Shown here one piece after another: positions 34,607-43,708 of a DNA stretch of 64,000 bases (within the stretch, counting starts at the first letter, position 1; every line of letters starts with the position of its first letter). The stretch is from Chersky-840 sp963848335. Lineage in GTDB: Bacteria > Actinomycetota > Acidimicrobiia > Acidimicrobiales > UBA8190. Under the pieces are notes generated by a model, which made no database searches, was not told where the DNA came from, and saw only the letters and a list, made by a program, of their open reading frames with translations. The position numbers were made by a program, and so were the translations under genes. Location of the stretch: NCBI GenBank assembly GCA_963848335.1, contig CAWKDD010000003.1, positions 930,001 to 994,000 on the forward strand, written 5' to 3'.

Positions 34607-37374
34607 CACAAAGTCTCCACCTGGACGTCGACGACCGCCTCGCGCCCGTCGATCAACGCCGACGCGCCCGCAGCCGACACGCCCGGGTCGTCCCCGTGGA
34701 GGTTGAAGTCGATGCTCAGCACGCCGCGCGGGACACCGTCGTCGGCCACCGCCTCGAGTTCCAGCGCGGCGCGCGAGGAGCGCACCCGGACCCGCTGCGA
34801 GGTGGTGACTCCGAGCTGGTCCAGATCGTGAGGATTGGCCCGCACCATCGCCGTCGGCGCCAGCGGGGCCAGGGACCGGCACGCCTCGAGCAGCACGCCG
34901 TGGTCGTAGAGCCGGCGGGTCGACACCAGGCGAAGCGTGGAGCCGTCGGCGACGGGGGGCGGCGGCACCTCGACGGGGAGGGGCCGGCCCAGCAGCCGGG
35001 GCCGCGCCGGCGCGCCGCCGTTCCCGCTCGACGCCCCGTCGGACAGGCCCGGGAGCTCGTCACCACCGAGGGGCTCGGCCACCCCGGCGCGCGGCGGGGC
35101 CCCCTGGGCCTCGACGGCGTCGATCCCGGGTGTGGCCATGGGGTCGAACGGTGCCAGGGCGGCGCGGGTCGTGATCCGCACGGGCGAGGCGGGCAGGGGG
35201 GCGACGATCCCGTCGCGCCCCGCCGGACCGTCGAGCACGGCCCGGGTGATCCCGGCGTGCGAGGGCGCCAGGCGCTCGATCTCGTCCCAGAGCTCGGCCG
35301 CGCTCGAGACCCCGAGCCCCCCGCCGAGGCGATCGGCCAGCTCGGCGGCCACCATCCAGTCCGGCCGGCACTGGCCGGGCGCCACGAGCTTCTGCGCCAG
35401 GCGCATGACCCGCCCCTCGATGTTGGTGGTCGTCCCCGTCCGCTCGTGGGTGATGGCCACCGGGAGCACCACGTCGGCCAGGGCCGCCGACGGCGACAGG
35501 AACCCGTCCACGGCCACGACGAAACCCGCCGCGCCGAGGGCTTCCTCGGCCAGGGCCCGGTCGGGGAAGTCGCCCACGGGGTCCGACCCCACGAGGACCA
35601 CCGCGCTCATCGACCCGTCGGCCAGGGCGCGCAGCATGGCCCGGGCGTCGCGACCCCGTGCCGCGGGCACCGAGCCCCAGGCCGGCTCGTACCAGGTGCG
35701 ACCCTCCTCGAGGCCCACCCTCCCGGGCAGCAGCCCGGGGGCGAGCCCCATGTCGAGGGCGCCCATCACGTTGCCGCGCCGTAGGGCGGGCAGGAACCGC
35801 GCCTTGGGCCAGGCCTCGGCCAGGGCGACGGCGGCGTCGGCCACGAGTGCCCCGTCCTCCGCCAGCGAGGGCCGTCCGAGCACGACCACGATCCCCTCGC
35901 CACCGTCGGCGGCCCGCCCGAGCGCGTGACGTGCCGCGGCCCAGGAGCCGTCGTCCACCGTGTCGGGGTGCTCGTCAGCGCCGGCGGCGAGCGCACGGGC
36001 CAGTGCCGCCGCCTCCCCGGGGCGATAGGCGAGCACAGCGGTGGCGAATTCGCCGAGCGCACCGCCACGGGGAGCGATCTCGACGACCGGGACGTCGTCG
36101 TCGATCGCGGCGCCGCGCAGGCGCAGGAAGAGGACGGGCAGCTCCTCGCGGAGGTCACCGGACAGCACCACCACGCACGACGCGCCGCACGCCTCGTCGA
36201 TCGTCGCCCGGGGCAGTCCCAGCACGACCTCGGCGGGCAGGCCGTCGCCCAGCTGGGCGTCGACCGAGTCGGTGCCGATCACCGACTTGGCGAGCTTGGC
36301 CCACGCGTAGGCGTCCTCGTTGGAGAGGCGGGCCCCCCCGAGCACCCCGATGGCCTCGGGGCCCAGCTCGGTCCGGACCGCCGCCAGGCGCTCGGCCACC
36401 ACCGTCAACGCTTCGGCCCACGACACGGGGACGAGTTCGTCGACGCCGTCCTCACCGGAGGCGGCCCGGCGCACGAGCGGCTCGACCAGCCTCTCCGGGG
36501 CGTTGACCGACTCGAACCCGAAACGGCCCTTGTCGCACAACCAGCTCTGGTTCAACGGGTCACTGTCGATCCCGAGCAGGCGGGTGACCCGGTTGGACGA
36601 GGACTGGACGGCCGCCCGGCAGCCGAAGGCGCACAACGTGCACGTCGACTCGACCTGGTCGAGGTCCCAGGGACGGGCCGTGAACCGGTACGGGGAGGCA
36701 GTGAGCGCGCCCACGGGGCAGATCTGGACGGTGTTCCCGCTGAAGTACGACGTGAAGACGTGGTCCTCGAAGACGTTGACCTCGATGCTGTCGCCGCGGC
36801 CCAGGAAGTCGATCTGCGCCTCTCCGGCGATCTCGGCGGCGAAGCGGACGCAGCGGCCGCACTGGATGCAGCGTTCGCGGTCCAACAGCACGAGGTCGGA
36901 GATCGGGATGGGCTTGGCCCAGTGGCGCTTCTCCTCGAGGAACCTGGTCTCACCCGGGCCGTAGGCCAGGACCTGGTCCTGCAACGGGCACTCGCCCCCC
37001 TTGTCGCACACGGGGCAGTCGAGCGGGTGGTTCACGAGCAGGAACTCCAGGACGCCGTCCTGGGCCTTCTTGACCTTGTCGGAGGTGGTGTCGACCTCCA
37101 TCCCGTCGGCCACCGCCACATAGCAGGCCGGCTGCAAGGTGGCGCCGCGGGGCCCCGACACCTCGACCAGGCACATCCGGCACATGCCGACCGGCTTCAT
37201 GCGCGGGTGGTAACAGAACCGCGGGATGAAGGTCCCGGCCTGTTCGGCCGCGGCGATCAGGAACTGGCCCGCCGGTGCGGTGATCTGCCGACCGTCGAGG
37301 GTGAAGGTCACCGTGGCGCCGGGGTCGACGTGGGGGGCGATGCCGTGATGCGACGTCACGACGGGGTCAGCCAT
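34606..37374 (-). CDS. nuoG: NADH-quinone oxidoreductase subunit G
   Basis: This 922-residue iron-sulfur subunit belongs to the hydrophilic arm. The N-terminal 2Fe-2S domain has FCYHPRMKPVGMCRMCLVEV, then the CPVCDKGGECPLQD region, CIQCGRCVRF and ICPVGALT, followed by the molybdopterin-type fold with a CTLCAFGC cluster motif. The C-terminal half is a molybdopterin oxidoreductase-like domain without cofactor function in this family. The start overlaps nuoF by eight bases and the stop overlaps nuoH by one. Confidence 0.96.
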   Translation of the reverse strand: MADPVVTSHHGIAPHVDPGATVTFTLDGRQITAPAGQFLIAAAEQAGTFIPRFCYHPRMKPVGMCRMCLVEVSGPRGATLQPACYVAVADGMEVDTTSDKVKKAQDGVLEFLLVNHPLDCPVCDKGGECPLQDQVLAYGPGETRFLEEKRHWAKPIPISDLVLLDRERCIQCGRCVRFAAEIAGEAQIDFLGRGDSIEVNVFEDHVFTSYFSGNTVQICPVGALTASPYRFTARPWDLDQVESTCTLCAFGCRAAVQSSSNRVTRLLGIDSDPLNQSWLCDKGRFGFESVNAPERLVEPLVRRAASGEDGVDELVPVSWAEALTVVAERLAAVRTELGPEAIGVLGGARLSNEDAYAWAKLAKSVIGTDSVDAQLGDGLPAEVVLGLPRATIDEACGASCVVVLSGDLREELPVLFLRLRGAAIDDDVPVVEIAPRGGALGEFATAVLAYRPGEAAALARALAAGADEHPDTVDDGSWAAARHALGRAADGGEGIVVVLGRPSLAEDGALVADAAVALAEAWPKARFLPALRRGNVMGALDMGLAPGLLPGRVGLEEGRTWYEPAWGSVPAARGRDARAMLRALADGSMSAVVLVGSDPVGDFPDRALAEEALGAAGFVVAVDGFLSPSAALADVVLPVAITHERTGTTTNIEGRVMRLAQKLVAPGQCRPDWMVAAELADRLGGGLGVSSAAELWDEIERLAPSHAGITRAVLDGPAGRDGIVAPLPASPVRITTRAALAPFDPMATPGIDAVEAQGAPPRAGVAEPLGGDELPGLSDGASSGNGGAPARPRLLGRPLPVEVPPPPVADGSTLRLVSTRRLYDHGVLLEACRSLAPLAPTAMVRANPHDLDQLGVTTSQRVRVRSSRAALELEAVADDGVPRGVLSIDFNLHGDDPGVSAAGASALIDGREAVVDVQVETL

Positions 37375-38671
37375 GAGGACAGCCCCCTTCCTTGACATGC
37401 ACCAGGAAGTCGTCACGGAACATGCGGATGGCCGATGCGATCGAAGACGGGATCGAAGAACCCAGGACGCAGATCGTGGTCTGCTGGGGCGGCCAAGACA
37501 CCCCCGGCGCCAGATTGTCGCAGACGTCCATGAGCAAATCGATGTCGGCCTCGCGGCCTTCGCCGTCCTCGATGCGCCGCAGGACCTTCTCCAGCCAGCC
37601 GCTCCCCTCGCGGCACGGCGTGCACTGGCCGCACGACTCACGCCAGAAGAACCGGGTGATCCGCCACGCGGCGCGCACCACGCAGGTGGAGTCGTCCATC
37701 ACCACGATGGATCCCGACCCGAGCATGGACCCGGCCTCGCCCACCTCGTCCTGGCCCAGGGGGAGGTCGAGGTGCTCGGGACCGAACCACGGCGCGGAGA
37801 CGCCACCGGGGATGAAGGCCTTCAGCTCCCGATCGCCGGGGATGCCACCGCCGAGGACGGGGTCGAACACGAGGTCGCGGAACGTGGTCTTCACCATCTC
37901 CACCTCGTACACGCCCGGATTGCGCACATGGCCGGCGAGGGCGAAGAGCCGCGTGCCCGTCGATCGGCCCGCGCCCAGGGCGGTGAACGACTCGGAGCCG
38001 TTGACCATCACCCACGGCAGGTTCGACAGCGTCTCCACGTTGTTGACCACGGTGGGCTCGCCGTAGAGGCCGATGGCGGCGGGGAAGTACGGGGGCTTGA
38101 TGCGAGGGAAGCCCCGCTTGCCCTCGAGGCTCTCGAGCAGCGCCGTCTCCTCCCCGCAGATGTAGGCGCCCGCCCCGGGGTGCACCACCACGTCGACGGA
38201 GAACCCCGAGCCGAAGATGTCCCGGCCCACCGCCCCGTGTTCGTAGGCCTCGTTGAGCGCTCCCTGCACGCGCTCGAGCCCGAGGGCGAATTCGCCGCGC
38301 ACGTACACGAAGACACGCGCCGCCTGGATGGCGTACGCGGCGATGAGGACGCCTTCGACGAGCTGGTGCGGGTCGCGCTCGAGGAGGAGGTGGTCCTTGA
38401 ACGTGGCCGGCTCGCTCTCGTCCCCGTTGACCACCAGGTAGGTAGTCGGGGCCTTTCGCAGCATCGACCACTTGCGCCCGGCCGGGAAGCCGGCCCCGCC
38501 CCGGCCCAGCAGGCTGACGGCGTCCACCTCGTGGGCCACCTGCTCGGGGGTCATGGCGAGCGCCTTGCGCAGGCCCTCGTACCCGCCTGTGGCGAGGTAG
38601 CGCTCCAGGGTGTGGGAGTCCTCGTAGCCCAGGCGTGACGTCAGGATGCGGGGGGCTTCGCCGACGGCCAT
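37367..38671 (-). CDS. nuoF: NADH-quinone oxidoreductase subunit F
   Basis: This 434-residue subunit binds NADH and FMN and is the electron entry point of complex I. It shows GRGGAGFPAGRKW, the NGDESEPATFKDH segment, AYICGEETALLESLEG and the 4Fe-4S motif ESCGQCTPCREG. The ATG at 38671 overlaps the nuoE stop by one base, as at other junctions here; a GTG three bases earlier is equally possible. The end overlaps nuoG by eight bases. Confidence 0.97.
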   Translation of the reverse strand: MAVGEAPRILTSRLGYEDSHTLERYLATGGYEGLRKALAMTPEQVAHEVDAVSLLGRGGAGFPAGRKWSMLRKAPTTYLVVNGDESEPATFKDHLLLERDPHQLVEGVLIAAYAIQAARVFVYVRGEFALGLERVQGALNEAYEHGAVGRDIFGSGFSVDVVVHPGAGAYICGEETALLESLEGKRGFPRIKPPYFPAAIGLYGEPTVVNNVETLSNLPWVMVNGSESFTALGAGRSTGTRLFALAGHVRNPGVYEVEMVKTTFRDLVFDPVLGGGIPGDRELKAFIPGGVSAPWFGPEHLDLPLGQDEVGEAGSMLGSGSIVVMDDSTCVVRAAWRITRFFWRESCGQCTPCREGSGWLEKVLRRIEDGEGREADIDLLMDVCDNLAPGVSWPPQQTTICVLGSSIPSSIASAIRMFRDDFLVHVKEGGCPHG

Positions 38672-39291
38672 CACGTGCTCCCGGTGGCGTTGGCGGCCGC
38701 GGCGCGCTCGGCGCGAATGGTCGCTTCGTCCACGCGCAGCCCTCCCTGGCGGCGCACCCTGACCAGGGTGCCGTGGGAGGGGATGTCGTCGGCCAGCTCA
38801 CCGGCTCGCAGCGCACCGACCAGGCTGTCGAAGGACTCGGGAGTCACGTCACCGACGAAGCGATGGTTCACCGCCAGGCACGGGGCCCGGCCGCAATCGG
38901 CGATGCACTCGGTCTCCTCGAGGGTGAACGTCCCGTCTGCGGTCGTGGCCCCGGAACGGATCCCCAGGGTGTGCTCCACATGATCGAGCAGCTCGTAGGC
39001 GCCGCGCAGCATGCAGGCGATGTTGGTGCACACCGAGATCACGTAGGTCCCGACCGGCTCGGTGTGCAGCATCTCGTAGAACGAGGCCGTTCCCAGCACC
39101 TCGGCGGGCGCCAGGCCCACCAGCTCGGCGATCTCGTCGATGGCCTCGGGATGCAGCCAGCCGTCCTGCTCCTGCGCCAGATGGCAGATGGGGATGAGCG
39201 CCGAGCGCCGGTGCGGGTACAGCTCGATGAGCTCGCGGGCACGGGCGACGATCTCCTCCGACAGATGTCCCTCACCGGACGCCGCGGTCAC
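38671..39291 (-). CDS. nuoE: NADH-quinone oxidoreductase subunit E
   Basis: This 206-residue thioredoxin-like subunit carries the 2Fe-2S cluster N1a, using CTNIACMLRG and ECIADCGRAPCLAVN. The N-terminal helical region (IPICHLAQEQDGWLHPEAI) is typical. The GTG start overlaps the nuoD stop by four bases. A 35-residue Arg/Ala-rich end extends past the usual fold. Confidence 0.95.
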   Translation of the reverse strand: MTAASGEGHLSEEIVARARELIELYPHRRSALIPICHLAQEQDGWLHPEAIDEIAELVGLAPAEVLGTASFYEMLHTEPVGTYVISVCTNIACMLRGAYELLDHVEHTLGIRSGATTADGTFTLEETECIADCGRAPCLAVNHRFVGDVTPESFDSLVGALRAGELADDIPSHGTLVRVRRQGGLRVDEATIRAERAAAANATGST

Positions 39292-40580
39292 CGGTCCACC
39301 TCGCCCATGACGGGGTCGACCGACGAGATGGTGGCGACCGCGTCGGCGACGAGCCCGCCCTGCATCATCACCGGGAGGCTCTGGAGGTTCACGAACGACG
39401 GGGCGCGGATGTGCATCCGGTACGGCTTGGCGGAACCGTTGGACACGAGATAGCAGCCCAGCTCGCCCCGGGGCGACTCGATCGCCACGTAGACCTCGCC
39501 TTCGGGCACCTTGAACCCCTCGGTGAAGATCTTGAAGTGGTGGATGAGCGCCTCCATCGACTCGTCGATGCGGGCCCGGGGAGGCGGGGTCACCTTTTTG
39601 TCCTGCACCCGGTAATCGCCCGACGGCATCTTGTCGAGCACCTGCCAGAGGATGCGCACCGACTCGCGGATCTCGTTGAGACGGATGGCGTAACGGTCGA
39701 AGTTGTCCCCGTAGGTGCCGATGATGACGTCGAAGTCGACCTGGTCGTAGGCCAGATACGGCATGGTGCGACGCAGGTCCCAGGCGATGCCCGTCGAACG
39801 CAGGATCGGGCCCGTGGCCGACAGGTTGAGCGCCTCATCCGCGCTGAGTGCTCCCACCCCCTCCATGCGCTCCCTGAAGATGGGCTGTCCCGTGAGCAGG
39901 TCGTCGTAGTCACCCAGGCGCGACGTCACATTGTCGAGGATGACCTCGACGTCGTCCTCCCACCCGTCGGGGAGATCGGCGGCGGTCCCCCCGGGCCGGA
40001 TGAAGTTGTGGTTCATGCGCAGGCCGGTGGTCTTTTCGAAGAAGCCGAGCACGAGCTCACGCTCGCGGAAGCCGAAGATCATCATGGTGGTGGACCCGAC
40101 GTCCATGCCGTTGGTCGCCAGCCACATCAGATGCGACGACATCCTCTGGAGCTCGGACAGGAGCATGCGGATCCACACCGCCCGCGGTGGAAGCTCGATG
40201 CCCAGGAGCTTCTCGGTGGCGAGGGAGAAGACCAGCTCGTTGTTGAGCGGCGACAGGTAGTCCATGCGCGTCACGTTGGTGGAGCCCTGTTGGTAGGTGA
40301 GCTCCTCCGCCGTCTTCTCCATGCCCGTGTGCAGGTATCCGATGATGGGCTTGGTGCGCAGGACGGTCTCGCCGTCGAGCTCCATCATGAGCCGCAGCAC
40401 CCCGTGCGTCGACGGGTGCTGGGGTCCCATGTTGATGATCATCGTCTCGTCGTCGGGATGCTCGACGTCGATGTCCGACACGTCGACGCCGTGGCTCTCG
40501 GGGAGCCGCAGGACCGCGCCAACCTCGCGCTCGGAGCTCGTCGGGCGCCGTGGCCCCGCGCTCGGCCAGCTCCTGGGCAC
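39288..40580 (-). CDS. nuoD: NADH-quinone oxidoreductase subunit D, N-terminus probably frameshifted
   Basis: This is the 49-kDa-type subunit that forms the quinone site with NuoB. The body is intact: INMGPQHPSTHGVLRLMMEL, IGYLHTGMEKTAEELTYQQG, the RGELGCYLVSNG segment and the canonical end DPVMGEVDR. The natural start seems to be ATG 40665, which overlaps the nuoC stop (ATGA), but that frame (KETFEGAQELAERGATAPDE) leaves the body frame near 40533-40534. Removing one C there joins the two as DELEREVGAVLRLPESHG. Without that, a GTG at 40580 would have to serve, giving an odd Arg/Ser-rich start. Coordinates given are for the unbroken frame. Confidence 0.9.
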   Translation of the reverse strand: MPRSWPSAGPRRPTSSEREVGAVLRLPESHGVDVSDIDVEHPDDETMIINMGPQHPSTHGVLRLMMELDGETVLRTKPIIGYLHTGMEKTAEELTYQQGSTNVTRMDYLSPLNNELVFSLATEKLLGIELPPRAVWIRMLLSELQRMSSHLMWLATNGMDVGSTTMMIFGFRERELVLGFFEKTTGLRMNHNFIRPGGTAADLPDGWEDDVEVILDNVTSRLGDYDDLLTGQPIFRERMEGVGALSADEALNLSATGPILRSTGIAWDLRRTMPYLAYDQVDFDVIIGTYGDNFDRYAIRLNEIRESVRILWQVLDKMPSGDYRVQDKKVTPPPRARIDESMEALIHHFKIFTEGFKVPEGEVYVAIESPRGELGCYLVSNGSAKPYRMHIRAPSFVNLQSLPVMMQGGLVADAVATISSVDPVMGEVDR

Positions 40581-40661
40581 CTTCGAAGGTCTCTTTCACA
40601 AACGGCGACGATTGATCGGCGCCGGTGTCGTGGACCTCGGTGACGGTGCGACCGTGGTCGG

Positions 40662-41165
40662 TCATCGGGGCCCCGGAGCCTCTTTGAACTGCACCGGAAC
40701 GCGCCCCACGCCGAAGTCCTTGCGCAGGGGGTGACCCTCCCAGTCCTCGGGCATGAGGATGCGCGTCAGGTCGGGGTGTCCGGTGAACGAGATGCCGTAC
40801 ATGTCGTACACCTCGCGCTCCATGGCCTCGGACCCGCGGTAGAGGTCCCACAACGATTCGACCTCGGCCTCATCCTCGGGAACCTGCACCCGGACGCGGA
40901 CGCGCCGGACCTGCGCCAGGGAAAGCAGCATCACCACCAACTCGAAGCGTTGGGGCTCGACCTCGGCGGGGAGCGAGCGCCCGGGATGTCCCAGGTAGTC
41001 GACGGCGGTGAGGCTCGCCAGCATCTCGAACCCCGCTCGGCGATGCTCGGCCACCACGTCGTGGTACCGGGCGCGGTCGGGGAACACGAGCTCGTGCCCG
41101 TCGGCGGACGACGATCGGGGCACGCCGGGGAGCGAGAGCTCGACCGGCGGCGACTCGGGCGTCAA
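40662..41165 (-). CDS. nuoC: NADH-quinone oxidoreductase subunit C
   Basis: This 167-residue 30-kDa-type subunit contacts NuoD and helps build the quinone cavity. Family features are the REVYDMYGISFTGHPDLTRI motif and LMPEDWEGHPLRKDF. The start is a TTG at 41165 within TTGA, which overlaps the nuoB stop by four bases; no ATG or GTG fits. The stop overlaps the probable nuoD start by four bases. Confidence 0.94.
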   Translation of the reverse strand: MTPESPPVELSLPGVPRSSSADGHELVFPDRARYHDVVAEHRRAGFEMLASLTAVDYLGHPGRSLPAEVEPQRFELVVMLLSLAQVRRVRVRVQVPEDEAEVESLWDLYRGSEAMEREVYDMYGISFTGHPDLTRILMPEDWEGHPLRKDFGVGRVPVQFKEAPGPR

Positions 41166-41719
41166 CGCGGCGTCCCCAGCCGAACGGCGTCGGGGCGCTC
41201 GGGCACCCAACCGGCGAGCTCCTCGGGGCGCTGGGCGGGCGAGGCGCGTCGGCGCGTGATCTCTCCGGTGCGGATCTTCTCGTGCAGCGTGAGAATGGCG
41301 TGGAGGAGCATCTCGGGGCTCGGCGGGCACCCCGGCGCATACACGTCCACCGGGACGACCTGGTCCACACCCTGGACGATGGCGTAGTTGTTGAACATCC
41401 CACCGGTCGATGCGCACACGCCCATGGAGATGACCCACTTGGGCTCCATCATCTGGTCGTAGACCTGCCGCAGCACCGGGGCCATCTTCTGAGAGACCCG
41501 GCCGGCCACGATCATGAGGTCGGCCTGCCGGGGGGAGGCCCGGAACACCTCCATGCCGAAGCGGCTGATATCGAAGTCGGCTGCCCCCACCGACATCATC
41601 TCGATGGCGCAGCACGCCAGGCCGAAGGTCACCGGCCACACGCTGTTGCGGCGCGCCCACTTCACCAGGTCCTCGACCCGCCCGGTCAGGAAATTGTGCT
41701 GGAGGTCCTCGAGCCCCAT
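41162..41719 (-). CDS. nuoB: NADH-quinone oxidoreductase subunit B
   Basis: This 185-residue subunit holds cluster N2, the last iron-sulfur centre before quinone. It shows TFGLACCAIEMMS (adjacent cysteines), the MGVCASTGGMFNNYAIVQG segment and VDVYAPGCPPSPEML, which give the four cluster ligands. ATG 41719 is used. It lies 16 bases after nuoA. Confidence 0.97.
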   Translation of the reverse strand: MGLEDLQHNFLTGRVEDLVKWARRNSVWPVTFGLACCAIEMMSVGAADFDISRFGMEVFRASPRQADLMIVAGRVSQKMAPVLRQVYDQMMEPKWVISMGVCASTGGMFNNYAIVQGVDQVVPVDVYAPGCPPSPEMLLHAILTLHEKIRTGEITRRRASPAQRPEELAGWVPERPDAVRLGTPR

Positions 41720-41735
41720 GACGCCTCGTCCCGGC

Positions 41736-42191
41736 TTATGCAGCCTGTCCGGCGCCGGGCCCCTGACCGGGCCCGACACGGGCGATGGTCGAATCGGTGG
41801 TTCGCTCGGAGTCCGCCGCACGGAGCTGCTTGGCCGGGCCCCAGTTCAGTGCGCCGTTGCTCACCAGATAGAGGAAGGAGAAGAACACGGCTGCAGCGAA
41901 GACCAGCACCTCGACGAGCCCGAAGGTGTGCAGCTCCCGGAACACGACCGCCCACGGATAGAGGAACACGATCTCGATGTCGAAGATGATGAAGATCATG
42001 GCAACGAGATAGAAACGCACGGGAAAGCGCTGCGGGGGTTCGCGATCGGGCACGATCCCGCACTCGTAGGGCGCCAACTTCGCCGCCGTGGGCCGCTTCC
42101 GGGGGGCGAGCATGCCCGACGCCAGGAAGGACAGGGCCGCGAAGAGAAACCCGAGCACGAACAGCACCACGATCGGCAGGTAGTCGCTCAT
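41736..42191 (-). CDS. nuoA: NADH-quinone oxidoreductase subunit A
   Basis: This 151-residue three-helix membrane subunit opens the operon. It has YECGIVPDREPPQRFPVRFY and the FIIFDIEIVFLYPWAVVF segment. A 25-residue hydrophilic tail is longer than usual. The promoter should lie in the 133 bases before the divergent reductase gene, but no clear sigma or Rex-type site (TTGTGAA-TTCACAA) was seen there. Confidence 0.96.
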   Translation of the reverse strand: MSDYLPIVVLFVLGFLFAALSFLASGMLAPRKRPTAAKLAPYECGIVPDREPPQRFPVRFYLVAMIFIIFDIEIVFLYPWAVVFRELHTFGLVEVLVFAAAVFFSFLYLVSNGALNWGPAKQLRAADSERTTDSTIARVGPGQGPGAGQAA

Positions 42192-42324
42192 GACCGAATG
42201 CGGTTCTACCACGGCACCCTGCGCACGAGCACATTGAGAACCCCACCCCACGAGGTCCTCGAGGCCCCTCGGGCCGGGGCCGGAGGAGGGTCGCGGCGCA
42301 GCCCCGTCCCCTACGATCTAGCCG

Positions 42325-43677
42325 GTGACCCAGACCCGGACCCCACGCACGGCGACCTCCCCGGGGCGCCCCGAGGCCGTGGACGACTCCCGCGTCCACG
42401 ACGTGGTGGTGGTCGGCGGCGGACCCTCCGGCTCGGCCTGCGCGTACTGGCTGGCGGAAGCGGGCTGGGACGTCGTTCTCCTGGAGAAGAAGCACTTCCC
42501 CCGCGAGAAGACCTGCGGAGACGGGCTCACGCCACGTTCGGTCCGCCAGCTCGGCGACATGGGGTTGGGCGGCGCCCTGGCCGGAGCGCACCGCTACGAC
42601 GGGCTGCGGGCGTGCGCCTACGGGCTCAGCCTGGAGCTGCCCTGGCCCGAGCACCCGTCGTTCCCGTCGGTGGGTTACGTGATCACCCGACACGACCTCG
42701 ACCAGCTCGTGGCCGAGCGGGCCGCCAAGGCGGGCGCCACGGTGTGGGAGGGAGCCGAAGCCATCGGCCCCATCCTCGATCCCAGCACCGCCGGCCCCGT
42801 GGGCGGCGTCGGGACCAGCGCCGAGGTGCTCCCGAGCTGTGCGGGAGCTCGGGTGCTCGATCGGGACGCGGGGCGGAACCACGAGGTGCGGGCCCGCTAC
42901 ACCGTGGTCGCCGACGGCGCCAACTCGCGCTTCGGCCGCGCCCTGGGCACCTCGAGGGATCGGGACTACCCCATGGGCATGGCCTTGCGGGGCTACTTCC
43001 GCTCGCCGCGCCACGACGAAGCCTTCATCGAGTCCCACCTCGACATCAGGAACGCGGCCGGCGACGTCGTTCCCGGGTACGGCTGGGTCTTCCCCCTCGG
43101 CGACGGGCGCGTCAACGCCGGCGTGGGCATCCTCTCGGTCGAGGGCAGGTGGAAGGGGGCCAACACGTCCCAGCTCATGGACACCTTCATCGAATGGGCT
43201 CACCCCTCCTGGGGCCTGTCCCCGGCCACCCTGTGCGGTGCGCCCACGGGCGGGAAGCTGCCCATGGGCCTGTCGGTGCGGCCCCGCATCGGCCCCAACG
43301 TGCTCGCCATCGGGGACGCGGCGGGATCGATCAACCCCTTCAACGGCGAGGGCATCGCCTACGGCTACGAGACGGGGCGCCTGGCGGCGGCCTGCGTGGC
43401 GAGGGCCCTGTCGGGAGAAGGGGTCCACGCCCTCGTCGACTACGAGTCACAGCTCCAGAACGCCTACGGCCTGTACTACAGGATCGCCCGCGAGTTCGTC
43501 CGGCTCATCAGCAGGCCGGAGTTGATGCGTGTCTGCGTGCGCACCGGCATGCACTCCCGCAGCGTCATGGAGTGGCTGCTTCGCCTCATGGCCAACCTGG
43601 TGCGCCCCGATGAGCTCGGTCCGGCCGAGGCTGCCTACCGCACCCTGATGGCCATCGGCCGCATGACCCCGGGCTGA
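42325..43677 (+). CDS. Geranylgeranyl reductase-family flavoprotein, MenJ-like
   Basis: This 450-residue FAD enzyme has the Rossmann motif VVVVGGGPSGSACAYWLAE, the family sequence REKTCGDGLTPRSVRQLGDM and a second FAD-binding piece (VLAIGDAAGSINPFNGEGIA). It probably saturates one isoprene double bond of menaquinone, as MenJ does in mycobacteria; other members reduce archaeal or chlorophyll prenyl chains. The divergent position beside nuoA matches other actinobacteria and supports a quinone role. The GTG start precedes a 25-residue hydrophilic lead before the Rossmann fold. Confidence 0.85.
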   Translation: MTQTRTPRTATSPGRPEAVDDSRVHDVVVVGGGPSGSACAYWLAEAGWDVVLLEKKHFPREKTCGDGLTPRSVRQLGDMGLGGALAGAHRYDGLRACAYGLSLELPWPEHPSFPSVGYVITRHDLDQLVAERAAKAGATVWEGAEAIGPILDPSTAGPVGGVGTSAEVLPSCAGARVLDRDAGRNHEVRARYTVVADGANSRFGRALGTSRDRDYPMGMALRGYFRSPRHDEAFIESHLDIRNAAGDVVPGYGWVFPLGDGRVNAGVGILSVEGRWKGANTSQLMDTFIEWAHPSWGLSPATLCGAPTGGKLPMGLSVRPRIGPNVLAIGDAAGSINPFNGEGIAYGYETGRLAAACVARALSGEGVHALVDYESQLQNAYGLYYRIAREFVRLISRPELMRVCVRTGMHSRSVMEWLLRLMANLVRPDELGPAEAAYRTLMAIGRMTPG

Positions 43678-43708
43678 TCCCGGCCCCCGGGGCGTCGAGG
43701 CCCCCGGA

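Noticed and set aside
40520..40545. Programmed +1 frameshift in nuoD
   Set aside because: There is no stop codon or prfB-like CUU-U site, and other genes show the same insertion-type break; sequence error is simpler.
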